NCBI GenBank assembly: GCA_015062435.1
Contig: SUUR01000011.1
Coordinates: forward strand, 1-53,720
DNA length: 53,720 nucleotides
Reading direction: 5' to 3'
Source: Alphaproteobacteria bacterium
GTDB lineage: Bacteria > Pseudomonadota > Alphaproteobacteria > RF32 > CAG-239
Shown: one piece after another, positions 33,903 to 43,665 of the stretch
Layout of the letters: each line of letters opens with the position of its first letter
Numbering within the stretch: the first letter of the stretch is position 1
Program-made: the position numbers and the translations under genes
The notes under the pieces: model-generated
What the model saw: the letters and a program-made list of their open reading frames with translations, nothing else
What the model was told of the DNA's origin: nothing
Database searches by the model: none

Positions 33903-34588
33903 TTCAGCACCCTCTCATCAGAATGTATCTCCCCATCAACAATTTTGATAACTCTGTCCGCATATCTTGCAATATCTTCCTCATGTGTAACCAAAATAAT
34001 GGTTCTTTTCAGTTCTTTATTAAGTTTTGTAAACAACTCCATAATTTCCACACTCATTTTGGTATCCAGATTACCGGTCGGTTCATCTGCAAAAATAATC
34101 GGAGCCTCATTAACAATAGCTCTTGCAATTGCAACTCGTTGCTGTTGTCCTCCGGATAACTGATTAGGTTGATGTTCTGTTCTATCAACCAACCCAACCT
34201 TTATCAAAGCTTCTTTAGCTCTTTTCCGTCTTTCTGCCATAGCCACATTAGCATAAACCATCGGTAATTCCACATTCTCAAGAGCTGTTGTTCTTGACAA
34301 CAAATTAAACCCTTGAAACACAAAACCGATCTTCTGATTTCTGATTTCTGCCAATTCATCTGCTGATAACAGTTCGACATGTTTTCCATCAAGAATATAT
34401 TGCCCTGAAGTTGGCTTATCCAAACATCCCAATATATTCATCAAAGTAGATTTACCTGATCCTGAAGGCCCCATAATTGCCACAAACTCACCCGGTTCTA
34501 TCTGCAAAGAAATACCTTTTAGAATTTGCAGTTGCGTATCTCCCAACGGATAAGATTTGGTAATATTTGTTAATTTAATTAATGTCAT
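33899..34588 (-). CDS. ABC transporter ATPase, MacB/LolD type
   Basis: 229 residues. Walker A GPSGSGKSTL, Q-loop FVFQGFNLL, signature LSGGQQQRVAIARA, Walker B IIFADEPTGNLD, H-loop LVTHEED. The sequence class (ILGCLDKPTSGQY) is that of LolD/MacB-type exporters that pair with FtsX-fold permeases. It is translationally coupled on both sides: 1-base overlap with the adaptor and 4-base overlap with the permease. It powers the export complex. Confidence 0.95.
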   Translation of the reverse strand: MTLIKLTNITKSYPLGDTQLQILKGISLQIEPGEFVAIMGPSGSGKSTLMNILGCLDKPTSGQYILDGKHVELLSADELAEIRNQKIGFVFQGFNLLSRTTALENVELPMVYANVAMAERRKRAKEALIKVGLVDRTEHQPNQLSGGQQQRVAIARAIVNEAPIIFADEPTGNLDTKMSVEIMELFTKLNKELKRTIILVTHEEDIARYADRVIKIVDGEIHSDERVLK

Positions 34589-35748
34589 TATCGTGGCATT
34601 CTCATTCTCATTTGCTGTGTTTTTGCATTTTCTTTGGAACTTTCAACAATTACTTCCATTCCGGCTTTGATATTTTTACCGTTTACTTCCGTAAAATCAT
34701 CATCGGTAACACCGGTAGCAATCACCATTCTTTCAGGAAGATTATTTTTCAACACCCAAATACCTTTATCTTTATAACGTTTTGCCTCACCTTTATCATC
34801 GGTAACATAAAAACGTAAAGCTTTATTCGGCACTAATAATACATTGTTTTTCTGAGCCGTTATAATCTCCACATTTGCAGTCATTCCCGGTTTAATTTTC
34901 AAATCCCGATTATCAATTTCAATAATTACTTCATAAGTAACCACATTAGATGTGGTAATCGGATTATTTCTTACTTGAGTAACAATCCCATAAAAAACTT
35001 CATCAGGAAAGCTATCAACACTAAACTCGACGGTTTGCCCTTCTTTAACTTTGGCAATATCAGCCTCTACCACAGATGCCTCAATCTGCATTTTAGTCAA
35101 ATCTTCCGCCACATTAAACAATGTCGGTGTCTGAAAACTTGCAGCCACGGTTTGACCTACTTCCACTTCCTTAGAAACTACGATTCCATCAACCGGAGAT
35201 ATAATTTTTGTATAACGCAAATCAATTTCAGCTTGAGACAATGCCGCCTCTGCTTGAGAAACCTGAGCTTGCCTTAAAGCCTTTTGTACTACTGCATTAT
35301 CATAATCACGTTGTGCTGTTTCTAATTCTTTATCTGTTGAATATTGAGATTTATTCAGCTTTTTAATTCGGTTAAGGTGTTTTTGATAATAAATAATATC
35401 ATTTTCCACCACATTAACTTCAGCTTTAGCAATATCCAAAGCCGCTCGACGCTGAGCAACCGTCGCCTCAAACAAAGACGGATCAATCTGTGCCAAAAGT
35501 TGTCCCTGCGTAACCGGAGAATTATAATCCACAAATATCTCTGCAATTGTACCGGAAACCTGTGTTCCGATATTAACTGTTGAGATCGGATTAATAATAC
35601 CCGATGCCGTTATTTTTTGAGTTATTTCCCCTTGCGTTATTTTTTGTGTAACATACCTATCTTCTTCTTTTTTGCACGCAGACAAAACCAATATCGCCCC
35701 GATTGCTACGCCACTAAAAAGCAAAGAAATCTTATATTTTTTTTTCAT
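34588..35748 (-). CDS. MacA/HlyD-family periplasmic adaptor lipoprotein
   Basis: 386 residues. The lipoprotein signal ends in LSAC with C25 as the predicted acylated cysteine. A biotinyl-lipoyl half-motif TVNIGTQVSGTIAEIFVD is followed by a long hairpin coiled coil (about 90-180, Gln/Ala/Lys-rich), then the second lipoyl half (IISPVDGIVVSKEVEVGQTV), a beta barrel and the membrane-proximal domain. It links the ABC complex with an outer-membrane TolC-like channel that is not in this window. First gene of the three-gene operon. Lipid anchoring differs from E. coli MacA, which has a transmembrane helix. Confidence 0.93.
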   Translation of the reverse strand: MKKKYKISLLFSGVAIGAILVLSACKKEEDRYVTQKITQGEITQKITASGIINPISTVNIGTQVSGTIAEIFVDYNSPVTQGQLLAQIDPSLFEATVAQRRAALDIAKAEVNVVENDIIYYQKHLNRIKKLNKSQYSTDKELETAQRDYDNAVVQKALRQAQVSQAEAALSQAEIDLRYTKIISPVDGIVVSKEVEVGQTVAASFQTPTLFNVAEDLTKMQIEASVVEADIAKVKEGQTVEFSVDSFPDEVFYGIVTQVRNNPITTSNVVTYEVIIEIDNRDLKIKPGMTANVEIITAQKNNVLLVPNKALRFYVTDDKGEAKRYKDKGIWVLKNNLPERMVIATGVTDDDFTEVNGKNIKAGMEVIVESSKENAKTQQMRMRMPR

Positions 35749-35817
35749 TTATCCCCCAATATACAAACTATTTCACATATAATAACGAATAAAATTAAAA
35801 AAAGTTTTAAAATGAGC

Positions 35818-35846
35818 TTGAAAAGTTTATTTTTTTTGTCTATATT
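35818..35846 (+). promoter_or_regulatory. Promoter of the 93/254-residue gene pair
   Basis: TTGAAA (35818-35823), a 17-bp spacer and TATATT (35841-35846), with transcription starting near 35853. The leader before ATG 35944 is about 90 nt. Confidence 0.65.
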
Positions 35847-35853
35847 TTAAGAC

Positions 35854-35927
35854 GCATATTCTTATTAATAATAATTATTATAAACGCTGAAACTTATCTT
35901 TTCCCGAATATGCAGATAAGCGGAGGC
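35854..35927 (+). promoter_or_regulatory. Structured leader with pseudoknot potential
   Basis: GCATATTC (35854-35861) is complementary to GAATATGC (35906-35913). That second segment is in the loop of another hairpin, CTTATCT (35893-35899) with AGATAAG (35914-35920), so the two stems form a pseudoknot pattern. A GGAGG lies directly after (35922-35926). The arrangement resembles a regulated ribosome binding site, but GGAGG is 17 bases from the next ATG, with no closer start codon. No known riboswitch class fits. Confidence 0.4.
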
Positions 35928-35943
35928 ACAAAACCCAGAAAAA

Positions 35944-36225
35944 ATGAAAAAAACCCAAAAAGAATGCAATGAGATTCAAAAAAGATGGAATCTTCGTTGC
36001 ATGAAAATGAGGTTTGCATCTGCATTACCTCAAGGTTACACCGTAACCAACACTAATCCGATTCAAAAAGAGATAAGCAAAAATGGTAGCTTGTCAGAAA
36101 TTCATTGGACATGTTGGGTAAGAAATGGTAAAGAGACCTCCCTCGCCATTCTTAGTGGTAACCACGTTAAGCTAATTTCAAAGAAAGAGCTTAATAATTA
36201 TAACATTCACTCAATTAAAGATTAA
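35944..36225 (+). CDS. Unrecognised 93-residue protein
   Basis: Basic, hydrophilic product (KKTQKECNEIQKRWNLRCMK at the start) followed by a beta-rich half with SEIHWTCWVRNGKETSLAIL. No signal peptide. The GGAGG in the leader is unusually far from this ATG; an in-frame ATG at 36001 is an alternative. It is followed after four bases by the 254-residue gene and shares its promoter. No family recognised. Confidence 0.5.
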   Translation: MKKTQKECNEIQKRWNLRCMKMRFASALPQGYTVTNTNPIQKEISKNGSLSEIHWTCWVRNGKETSLAILSGNHVKLISKKELNNYNIHSIKD

Positions 36226-36229
36226 TACT

Positions 36230-36994
36230 ATGGGAAATGTATTAACCAAAGAGCAGAACTTAGCCCTCAAAGGACTAACTGCAGACGAGAGAATGGAAAA
36301 AATAAGAGGCTGGTACCAAACTGGTGAAATTTCCAAACAGCAGTTTGATTATTTATCTCTGAAACAAATAAAAAAAGAGATTAGTAAAAAGTACCAAATG
36401 CCTCAAAAACCTCAGAGGGATCACAAAAAATCCGATGAGGAAAAGATAATGACGGTTCTAAGACACCGTCTAAACTCCAGATTAAACTATTATCTGGTAA
36501 ATAGAAATACTGAAGCTCCGCTGATAACAAGCGAGGAGCTGAAAGATTTCAAAGGGTATCTTAGCCTCTACCCAGTGTATAAAGATGAAATACACAAACT
36601 GGTAGAACTGGGACTTAGATACCCAAATGATGGATTAAATAAACTCTGTGTAGAGTTTATAAAAACCATCAAAAAAGAAAAACGTCCGTGCAGTGAGCTC
36701 TGGTCTCTGTTATGGGCCGAAAATCATCTCGTACCAAACGATACCTTTCGTTTAATGTTGGACGAAGATGGTAATATAGACAAGTATTTCTCTAAATTCA
36801 CATTGAGAAGCTTAATTCCAGCAATCTATGTGCACAAGGAGAAAGAAAGCTTAAGGTTGAGTGTAGCGATGGCCAAACCGACCAAAAGTAGCGAAGAAGA
36901 ATCTGCCAAGCGAAAAGATGTTGAACGCAAAACCAAACGTCTGGAAATGTTCAACGACTTAATAGCTAAAGTAGATTCTTATCTAAGTTGCTAA
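36230..36994 (+). CDS. Unrecognised 254-residue protein
   Basis: Cytoplasmic, strongly charged. The N-terminal ~70 residues (LTKEQNLALKGLTADERMEKI, then GEISKQQFDYLSLKQIKKE) look like a short helical domain. A basic linker and a helical middle follow, and the C-terminus is a Lys/Glu-rich coiled coil (SSEEESAKRKDVERKTKRLE). It could bind nucleic acid, but no motif proves it. Second gene after the leader, ending before a strong terminator. Its composition matches the core genome rather than the 1-12 kb island. Confidence 0.55.
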   Translation: MGNVLTKEQNLALKGLTADERMEKIRGWYQTGEISKQQFDYLSLKQIKKEISKKYQMPQKPQRDHKKSDEEKIMTVLRHRLNSRLNYYLVNRNTEAPLITSEELKDFKGYLSLYPVYKDEIHKLVELGLRYPNDGLNKLCVEFIKTIKKEKRPCSELWSLLWAENHLVPNDTFRLMLDEDGNIDKYFSKFTLRSLIPAIYVHKEKESLRLSVAMAKPTKSSEEESAKRKDVERKTKRLEMFNDLIAKVDSYLSC

Positions 36995-37002
36995 AAAAGT
37001 TA

Positions 37003-37037
37003 CCCCAAGTGTCTTCTGACATCTTGGGGATTTTTTT
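37003..37037 (+). terminator. Intrinsic terminator
   Basis: CCCCAAG (37003-37009) pairs with CTTGGGG (37023-37029), with inner GTC/GAC pairing, followed by A and seven T. It ends the 93/254-residue transcript. Confidence 0.9.
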
Positions 37038-37121
37038 GTCTAAAAAAGTTATTGCATCATAATCTGTTTTGAGGTATATTAATGAAGTTAATTGAATTAT
37101 GAACAAATAAATTATAAAATT

Positions 37122-38054
37122 ATGAAAAAATTTTTGAGCATCCTTTCTCAGGCTCAACCAATCACCCGCAAGTGGCTTTACAACAAGTTATTAAAAAACA
37201 AAAAACTGTCACAGAAAATTCAGAATGAATATCAATATCTGAACACTGTTGAGAGCAATATTTATAAATCTTGGCATCAAAATTGTCTTGCTGAGATGAA
37301 AAGAATTAAACTTCACAGCTGTGTGCCGGATTTGTTTGAATATGTGGCATCGCCAAAAGTAAAGTTACCTAAGGCTTTGGCTGTTGCGCAAAAAAAATAC
37401 ACCAGAGAAACCAATAAAACTCGCCAAAAACACATTGGCAAAATGATTTCTCTGTTGCAGGCTCTCGCTCATAATGAGAAGAAACTTTACCGCAAAACCA
37501 CTGAAGCTTTACTCAAAGGTGAAAAGTCATATTGCTTGGAGAAGTTTGCCGCTGAAATAAATACCGACAATGAGCTCGCAAATGAATATAAGCTCTATAC
37601 CAAGCAAAGTATCAAACACTACAATCGTTTGAAAAAGCTTGGACAACAGCCTTCCATCCATGAGCTTTATCAGGCACTGGATCCCCGTTCGGCATCTGAT
37701 AATAATATCCACACTGCACAAGTACAGATTATTTGCAACACCTATCAAGAAGGACAAGATGTTTCTGCAGATATCAAGGAAGTGTGCTTTGAGCATATTG
37801 TGGAAAGCATACACTATGTCGGTTATTTTCATGTCAGTCTGATGGACTATATCTTCAAAAATGACATGATAACAGAAAAGGCGTATAATCTTTTCTGTGA
37901 CAATAAAGATATTATTGTCAAAACCGGAATGGCGATAATGCCTAAAAAATATGCGCAAAAACTGGCGAATAAAAAAGGTCTCTACACCAAGCCGGCCACA
38001 GAATTAACGGACTCTGATTTGAGAATATTAAGAATTGAAAAAATGTTCTCATAA
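37122..38054 (+). CDS. Unrecognised 310-residue helical protein
   Basis: ATG 37122 is preferred over a TTG 30 bases upstream; neither has a good ribosome binding site. The product is basic and largely helical (Lys, Gln, Tyr-rich), starting KKFLSILSQAQPITRKWLYN. Segments such as TRETNKTRQKHIGKMISLLQ look like helical-bundle repeats, and the end is SDLRILRIEKMFS. It has no signal peptide. It shares style and strand with the 254-residue gene but is separated by a terminator. No family recognised. Confidence 0.55.
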   Translation: MKKFLSILSQAQPITRKWLYNKLLKNKKLSQKIQNEYQYLNTVESNIYKSWHQNCLAEMKRIKLHSCVPDLFEYVASPKVKLPKALAVAQKKYTRETNKTRQKHIGKMISLLQALAHNEKKLYRKTTEALLKGEKSYCLEKFAAEINTDNELANEYKLYTKQSIKHYNRLKKLGQQPSIHELYQALDPRSASDNNIHTAQVQIICNTYQEGQDVSADIKEVCFEHIVESIHYVGYFHVSLMDYIFKNDMITEKAYNLFCDNKDIIVKTGMAIMPKKYAQKLANKKGLYTKPATELTDSDLRILRIEKMFS

Positions 38055-38058
38055 ATAT

Positions 38059-38096
38059 CAAACCCCGAGTATCATCTTACGATACTTCGGGGTTTG
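38059..38096. terminator. Bidirectional terminator between convergent genes
   Basis: CAAACCCCGAGTATC (38059-38073) pairs with GATACTTCGGGGTTTG (38081-38096) with one bulged base, followed by CTTTT. It serves the plus-strand gene and lies just after the fmt stop on the other strand. Confidence 0.88.
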
Positions 38097-38099
38097 CTT

Positions 38100-39005
38100 T
38101 TATTTTATTATCACAGGCTTAAACTCAAAACCTCTAAGTAAATCTGCAGTAGGCATAGCTTTTTTCCCTTGTCTTTGGATTTCCAAAATCTCTAAAGCCC
38201 CTTTACCACAAACAATTTTAAGCCCCTCTCCTGATAGTATTTGTCCTGCAACTCCATTTTCATCAGAACACTTTGCTCGTAATACTTTGAAACGTTCACC
38301 TTCGTATTCAAAATAACATGCCGGATAAGGATTAAACGCCCTTATTTTACGTTCCAAAATTTCTGCTGACATATTAAAATCAATTTTTGCTTCAGATTTA
38401 TCTATTTTAGAAGCATAAGTAACCAAACTTTCATCTTGAACTTGTGGTTCAATATTTTCCATATCATCAAGAACTTCTGCAATCAACTTTGCACCCAACT
38501 TTGCCATATCATCATGCAAACTCCCTCCGGTAGTATTGGCATCAATCACTATTTCACCTTTTTTATACATTGCACCGGCATCTAAAGCTTCTACTACTTG
38601 CATAATCGTGATACCGGTTTTATCATCACCGGCCTCGATTGCTCGTTGAATAGGCGCAGCTCCCCGCCATCTTGGTAAAAGTGAACCATGAACATTCAAA
38701 CAACCTTTGGGAAAAGCTTCAATAACAGCTTTAGGCAAAATCAAACCATAAGCTGCCACAACCGATATATCAGCATTAAGAGATTTAAACTTCTCTTGCT
38801 CTTCAGTATTACGTAAGCTTTTAGGAGTCCTAACCTCTATTCCCCTACTTTCGGCAAAAAGTTGTATAGGAGATTTAATTATCTTTTGTCCTCTTCCGGC
38901 TTCTTTAGGTGCCTGACAATAAACACAAACAACTTCATGTTTTTCACACAAAGCTTCCAAGCTAGGCACCGCAAAATCCGGTGTTCCCATAAACACAATT
39001 TTCAT
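38100..39005 (-). CDS. fmt: Methionyl-tRNA formyltransferase
   Basis: 301 residues. N-terminal KIVFMGTPDFAVPSLEAL, formyl-transferase core CLNVHGSLLPRWRGAAPIQ (catalytic Asn/His) and TGITIMQVVEALDAG with the catalytic Asp, then the OB-fold C-terminal domain. It formylates initiator Met-tRNA using 10-formyl-tetrahydrofolate. It overlaps def by four bases; the deformylase-formyltransferase pair is conserved in bacteria. Confidence 0.97.
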   Translation of the reverse strand: MKIVFMGTPDFAVPSLEALCEKHEVVCVYCQAPKEAGRGQKIIKSPIQLFAESRGIEVRTPKSLRNTEEQEKFKSLNADISVVAAYGLILPKAVIEAFPKGCLNVHGSLLPRWRGAAPIQRAIEAGDDKTGITIMQVVEALDAGAMYKKGEIVIDANTTGGSLHDDMAKLGAKLIAEVLDDMENIEPQVQDESLVTYASKIDKSEAKIDFNMSAEILERKIRAFNPYPACYFEYEGERFKVLRAKCSDENGVAGQILSGEGLKIVCGKGALEILEIQRQGKKAMPTADLLRGFEFKPVIIK

Positions 39006-39526
39006 ATCTGGTTTCCACCTTGTTCCTTACGTATTTTTTCAAGTTTTTTTACCAACATTTGACGTTTTAATCTGCTTACATGATCAATATACAATATGCC
39101 GTCCAAATGATCTAACTCATGTTGCATGGCAACTGCCAAAAAATCTTCTGCTAACAATTCACACTCATTGCCGTTATAATCCAAATATTGAACTTTCACA
39201 CTTGCATGACGTTCGACTTCTGCTCGCAGGCTCGGTAAAGATAAACAACCTTCTTCACAAATTTCGGTTTCTTCAGACTTCCACACAATTTGAGGATTAA
39301 CCATATAAAGTGGTGCAGGCTCTTCCCCCTCATGAGCAATATCAATCACTACAACTCTTTTAGAAACTCCAACTTGAGGTGCCGCCAATCCGCAACCGTT
39401 TGATGCATACATTGTTTCCAACATATCATCTAAAAATTTACGCATTTCATCATCAACACCGGCAACTTTCTCTGCTTTTTGTTTTAATATCGGATGCGGA
39501 TATTCATATATTTTTAACTTTGCCAT
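39002..39526 (-). CDS. def: Peptide deformylase
   Basis: 174 residues. All three family motifs are present: GCGLAAPQVG, EEGCLSLP and QHELDHLDG. The Cys and two His bind the catalytic metal, and Glu of HELDH is the catalytic base. It removes the N-formyl group from nascent proteins. Coupled to fmt downstream by a 4-base overlap; nusB is 56 bases upstream. Confidence 0.97.
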   Translation of the reverse strand: MAKLKIYEYPHPILKQKAEKVAGVDDEMRKFLDDMLETMYASNGCGLAAPQVGVSKRVVVIDIAHEGEEPAPLYMVNPQIVWKSEETEICEEGCLSLPSLRAEVERHASVKVQYLDYNGNECELLAEDFLAVAMQHELDHLDGILYIDHVSRLKRQMLVKKLEKIRKEQGGNQI

Positions 39527-39582
39527 TTTTTATCTTTCTATTGCTATCAAAAAAATTCGCATAATGATCTACAAATACCCAT

Positions 39583-40074
39583 TTAGCGAACAGCCTTAGA
39601 TATTTGATCAAGCAACGCATTCACCATCTTCGGCTCATTTTTATCAAAAAAGGCATATGCCAAATCAACATATTCCTTAACAATAACTGTCGCATCAATA
39701 TCTGTTGTATGTACTAATTCATAAGTCGCACAAAGCAACAATGCACGCAATGTTCCATCAAACCTATCAAAAGACCAACCGTCATGCAAATAATGAGATA
39801 AAGATTTTTCTAATTGTTCTTTTTCTTTATGCACACCTCTGACAACTTCTGCAAAATACGAAGTATCCATATCTGTCAACTTGACCAATTCTTCTTTTTC
39901 TTCATATTCGGTAGTTTCATCTTCAATCACATAACGCCCCACCTCTCCGTTGATAAAATCTTTTATTACTTCATCAACTGATACCTGACCGAATTCAATC
40001 ATATATGTAGCCTGAACAGAAGCTAATCTTGCCACAGATTTCATCTTAATTTTTTCAGAAACAAACTTCCCCAT
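39583..40074 (-). CDS. nusB: Transcription antitermination factor NusB
   Basis: 163 residues with the NusB fold: MKSVARLASVQATYMIEFGQ at the N-terminus and a C-terminal LLLCATYELVHTTDIDATVI, EYVDLAYAFFDKNEPKMVNAL block. It binds boxA RNA with S10 to prevent early termination in rRNA operons. Its ATG overlaps the nrdR stop by one base. Confidence 0.94.
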   Translation of the reverse strand: MGKFVSEKIKMKSVARLASVQATYMIEFGQVSVDEVIKDFINGEVGRYVIEDETTEYEEKEELVKLTDMDTSYFAEVVRGVHKEKEQLEKSLSHYLHDGWSFDRFDGTLRALLLCATYELVHTTDIDATVIVKEYVDLAYAFFDKNEPKMVNALLDQISKAVR

Positions 40075-40547
40075 TATTTAACTCCTTCCGGTTTTGCCAT
40101 TTTATCTATTGTTTCCACAAAATCTTCAAAATCACTTACTTCTTTAAAATCTCTATATACCGATGCAAAACGAATATAAGCAATATGATCCAGAGTTGAA
40201 AGTGCTTGCATCACAAATTCCCCTATCTGAGTAGATGGTACTTCTGCTTCACCTGAAGTTTCCAACCGCCTTTGAATAGAATTAACAACTTTTTCAACAC
40301 GTTCAGAACTCACCGGACGTTTGCGTACTGCCAAATATATTGAGTTTGCCAATTTATCACGATCAAACATAACTTTTTCACCGTTTTTTTTGACAACAAT
40401 TAAATCTCGCAATTGCACACGTTCAAAAGTTGTAAACCGAGAACCGCATTCTCCGCATTCTCTTCTCCGACGTATTGCAGTATTGTCATCGGTATCACGA
40501 GAATCTTTTACTTGAGTATCATCACAACCGCAAAAAGGACATTTCAT
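40074..40547 (-). CDS. nrdR: Transcriptional repressor NrdR
   Basis: 157 residues. The zinc ribbon [17 protein letters not shown]...[10 protein letters not shown] occupies the N-terminus, followed by an ATP-cone ([20 protein letters not shown]). It represses ribonucleotide reductase genes when dATP is high. It sits between murF (1-base gap) and nusB (1-base overlap); the glyA-nrdR-nusB neighbourhood is typical of alphaproteobacteria. Confidence 0.97.
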   Translation of the reverse strand: MKCPFCGCDDTQVKDSRDTDDNTAIRRRRECGECGSRFTTFERVQLRDLIVVKKNGEKVMFDRDKLANSIYLAVRKRPVSSERVEKVVNSIQRRLETSGEAEVPSTQIGEFVMQALSTLDHIAYIRFASVYRDFKEVSDFEDFVETIDKMAKPEGVK

Positions 40548-40548
40548 T

Positions 40549-41871
40549 TTATTTTCCTTTCTTCAGTAAACTTTCTGCAACTTGATATAATTTTGAAGAA
40601 TATCTTGCCCCTTTTATAAGAACAATATCATTATTTTGCAAGAGTTTATTTATCAAGAACTCATCTAAACCTTCTTTATTTTCAAAATAATATTTTTCTT
40701 TTGTATCAGGAATTTGCTCTAACATATCTTTCATTTCCGGACAAATACCGATCACCACATCTATTGATGTTTTTGCAACTTCTTCTCCAATTTCAATATG
40801 TCTTTTTTGAGATGTATTTCCCAATTCCGCCATTTTACCGAGTACCGCAATTTTTCTTCCTTCCCCATTCATCTTATCCAAAGCCCTGATAGCCAAAATC
40901 ATAGCTTCAGGTTGTCCTGAATAACTGTCATCAATCAATGTATATTTATTATTATCAGGAAGATTTAACGTATATTTAGCTCCTCTACCTGCTAAAGCCT
41001 TAAATTCTGATAAATATAGAGATGCTTTATCAATACTCAATCCCAATTCACTTACAAGAGCCAAAACACACCATGCATTGTAATAATTATGCTCACCGTT
41101 ATCTTGAAGTTTCAATTCGGCTTTAACATGATTATTTTTACCAAACTTAATAACTTTAGCCTTATTTTCTATGGCTCGTCTTTCTAAAATATCTGCAAAG
41201 TTTGTATCTTGATTAATTATTGCAATTCCGCCATTTTTTAATGAGGTAAATATTTCAGCTTTTGCTTCTGCAATTTCTTTAAATTCCTTAAAAAATTCAA
41301 TGTGCATTGGATATACATTGGTAACAATAGCCACATCCGGCTTCACATATGAAACAAGAGTTTCTATTTCACCTTTAGCACTCATTCCCATTTCAACAAT
41401 GACATAATCGGCATCTGTATCAATATTGCATAATGTATCAGGAACACCGATATGATTATTAAAATTTCCGGTTGTTGCATATACTTTACCAAAATTAGAC
41501 AATACAAATTTTATTTCTTCTTTAGTTGTTGTTTTTCCGGCACTACCCGTAAGTCCAATAACAATTCCTTTATATAATTGCCTGTTATAAGCTCCCAATT
41601 TTCCATAAGCTTCCACACTATTTTCAACCACAATTTGCTTTTCTGTCGGAATATTATCTACTAGATGCTCCACAATTACAACACTGGCACCTTTTGTAAT
41701 CACATCAGCCACATAATCATGCCCATCGTTTTTATCGCCTTTTATGGCAATAAACAAATCACCTGATTTAATTTTTCTACTATCGGTTACAATATTCTCA
41801 ATTTCTACCGCTATCACTTTAGATTTTGAACCAACAATTTCACAAATTTTTTGAGAACTTATTTTTTGCAT
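40549..41871 (-). CDS. murF: UDP-MurNAc-tripeptide:D-Ala-D-Ala ligase
   Basis: 440 residues. The N-terminal substrate domain includes [18 protein letters not shown]. The ATP-binding P-loop is [13 protein letters not shown]. The central ligase motif is [15 protein letters not shown], followed by [11 protein letters not shown] and the C-terminal domain with [13 protein letters not shown]. It adds D-Ala-D-Ala to the peptidoglycan precursor in the cytoplasm. Outside the usual dcw cluster: it lies between glyA and nrdR, 1 base from nrdR. Confidence 0.94.
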   Translation of the reverse strand: MQKISSQKICEIVGSKSKVIAVEIENIVTDSRKIKSGDLFIAIKGDKNDGHDYVADVITKGASVVIVEHLVDNIPTEKQIVVENSVEAYGKLGAYNRQLYKGIVIGLTGSAGKTTTKEEIKFVLSNFGKVYATTGNFNNHIGVPDTLCNIDTDADYVIVEMGMSAKGEIETLVSYVKPDVAIVTNVYPMHIEFFKEFKEIAEAKAEIFTSLKNGGIAIINQDTNFADILERRAIENKAKVIKFGKNNHVKAELKLQDNGEHNYYNAWCVLALVSELGLSIDKASLYLSEFKALAGRGAKYTLNLPDNNKYTLIDDSYSGQPEAMILAIRALDKMNGEGRKIAVLGKMAELGNTSQKRHIEIGEEVAKTSIDVVIGICPEMKDMLEQIPDTKEKYYFENKEGLDEFLINKLLQNNDIVLIKGARYSSKLYQVAESLLKKGK

Positions 41872-41879
41872 AATATTCC

Positions 41880-43139
41880 TTACTCTTTATATATCGGAAA
41901 TTGCTCACACAACATCACTACTTTTTCGGCAACTTCGTTTATCACTGTTTCAGCATCACCTCCGGCAACAGCATCTACCACATCGGCAATCCAATTTCCA
42001 ATCATTTCAAATTCTTTTTCTTTAAATCCTCTTGTTGTTCCCGCCGGTGTTCCCACTCTGATTCCTGATGTTATTTTAGGAGGCATCGGATCAAAAGGAA
42101 CCGCATTTTTATTACAAGTCATATGAGCTTTGTCCAAAGCTGTTGCAATCACATCTCCGGTTACTTTTTTAGGCCTCAAATCAACTAATAATAAATGAGT
42201 ATCTGTACCGCCTGAAACTAAATCTAATCCACGTTTTTTTAAGGTTTCACCTAAAATTTTTGCATTTTTCACCACTTGTCTGGCATATTCCTTAAACTGT
42301 GGTGTCAAATCCTCTTTAAAACACACAGCTTTAGCTGCAATGGCATGCATTAATGGCCCCCCTTGTGTTCCCGGAAAAATTGCAGAATTAATTTTTTTAG
42401 CCAGTTCCTCATTATTGGTAAGTATCATTCCGCCACGAGGTCCACGTAATGTTTTGTGAGTAGTAGTTGTAACAACATCTGCAAATTCAAGTGGATTTGG
42501 ATGAACCCCACCTGCTACAAGTCCGGCAAAATGAGCCATATCTACCATTAAATAAGCTCCTACTTTATCTGCAATTTCTCTAAATTTTGCAAAATCAACT
42601 TGTCTTGGATATGCGGAACCTCCTGCCACGATTAGCTTTGGTTTATTTTCCAATGCCAACCTATCAACTTGCTCATAATCGATTCGTCCATCATCTGCTT
42701 TCACCCCATAGGCAATTGCATTCAACCATTTTCCGGAAATTGAAACTTTTGCGCCATGAGTTAAATGTCCACCGGCATCTAAACTCATTCCCAAAATTGT
42801 ATCATTTGGTTTAAGCAAAGCCAGATATACAGCAGTATTTGCCTGACTACCGGAATGAGGTTGAACATTTACAAACTTACAATTAAATAATTTTTTAGCT
42901 CTCTCGATTGCTAAATTTTCAACCACATCAACAAATTCACATCCGTGATAATATCTTCTTCCTGCATATCCTTCAGCATATTTATTAGTTAAAACAGAAC
43001 CTTGAGCTTGCAAAACTGCTTTAGAAACAATATTTTCGGAAGCAATTAATTCTATCTGATTTTGTTGTCTTTTAAGCTCATCATTAATAGCATTATAAAT
43101 ATCTGTATCTTCTGTTTTTAAGTCCTCACAAAAATCCAT
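41880..43139 (-). CDS. glyA: Serine hydroxymethyltransferase
   Basis: 419 residues. N-terminal [20 protein letters not shown], active-site pocket [12 protein letters not shown], and the PLP lysine in [16 protein letters not shown]. It interconverts serine and glycine while loading tetrahydrofolate with one-carbon units, which also feeds fmt three genes downstream. Spacing to rpiB (9 bases) and murF (8 bases) indicates one operon. Confidence 0.97.
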   Translation of the reverse strand: MDFCEDLKTEDTDIYNAINDELKRQQNQIELIASENIVSKAVLQAQGSVLTNKYAEGYAGRRYYHGCEFVDVVENLAIERAKKLFNCKFVNVQPHSGSQANTAVYLALLKPNDTILGMSLDAGGHLTHGAKVSISGKWLNAIAYGVKADDGRIDYEQVDRLALENKPKLIVAGGSAYPRQVDFAKFREIADKVGAYLMVDMAHFAGLVAGGVHPNPLEFADVVTTTTHKTLRGPRGGMILTNNEELAKKINSAIFPGTQGGPLMHAIAAKAVCFKEDLTPQFKEYARQVVKNAKILGETLKKRGLDLVSGGTDTHLLLVDLRPKKVTGDVIATALDKAHMTCNKNAVPFDPMPPKITSGIRVGTPAGTTRGFKEKEFEMIGNWIADVVDAVAGGDAETVINEVAEKVVMLCEQFPIYKE

Positions 43140-43148
43140 TATTATCTC

Positions 43149-43580
43149 CTACTTATCTAATTCATCGATTCTGCGTTGATGCCGATTCTCTTTACTAAAA
43201 CTTGTATTTCGGAATATATCGAAATATTTAACCACCTCATCAAAACTCTGCATTCTCCCCCCAAACACGGCAATATTTGCGTTATTATGTTCTCTTGCAA
43301 GTCTTGCCACTTCTTGGTTATAAAGTATTGCAGCTCTAATGCCTTTGTTTCTGTTTGCCGCAATAGATATTCCGATTCCCGTACCGCAAATCAGAATACC
43401 CATATCAACAGATTTATCAAGTATATAGTTTGTCATTAATTGGGCAATATCAGGATAATCACAAGATTCTTCAGAATGAGTTCCCAAATCAACAAGTCTT
43501 AAATCTTGTTTTTCATAATATTTTATCAGTTTTTGTTTTAATTCAAAACCGCCATGATCAGAAGCAATTGCAATTTTCAT
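43149..43580 (-). CDS. rpiB: Ribose-5-phosphate isomerase B
   Basis: 143 residues from ATG 43580 with an AAAGGAT ribosome binding site; an upstream extension of nine codons lacks one. KIAIASDHGGFELK contains the first active-site segment, and ILICGTGIGISIAANR carries the catalytic Cys. RpiB interconverts ribulose-5-P and ribose-5-P. First gene of rpiB-glyA-murF-nrdR-nusB-def-fmt, behind its own promoter. Confidence 0.95.
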   Translation of the reverse strand: MKIAIASDHGGFELKQKLIKYYEKQDLRLVDLGTHSEESCDYPDIAQLMTNYILDKSVDMGILICGTGIGISIAANRNKGIRAAILYNQEVARLAREHNNANIAVFGGRMQSFDEVVKYFDIFRNTSFSKENRHQRRIDELDK

Positions 43581-43618
43581 TATATTAATCCTTTCAAATA
43601 CAGCCAAACTTTTTACAA

Positions 43619-43647
43619 GTTATAACAAAGTTGTTATTAAAATACAA
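43619..43647 (-). promoter_or_regulatory. Promoter of the rpiB operon
   Basis: On the minus strand TTGTAT (43642-43647), a 17-bp spacer and TATAAC (43619-43624), 39 bp before the rpiB start. It is back to back with the tRNA promoter at 43666. Confidence 0.55.
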
Positions 43648-43665
43648 ATTTTTTAAAAAAAGATA

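Noticed and set aside
35854-35940. SAM-II-like riboswitch
   Set aside because: The pseudoknot layout is similar, but conserved SAM-II bases are absent and the genes are not methionine genes.
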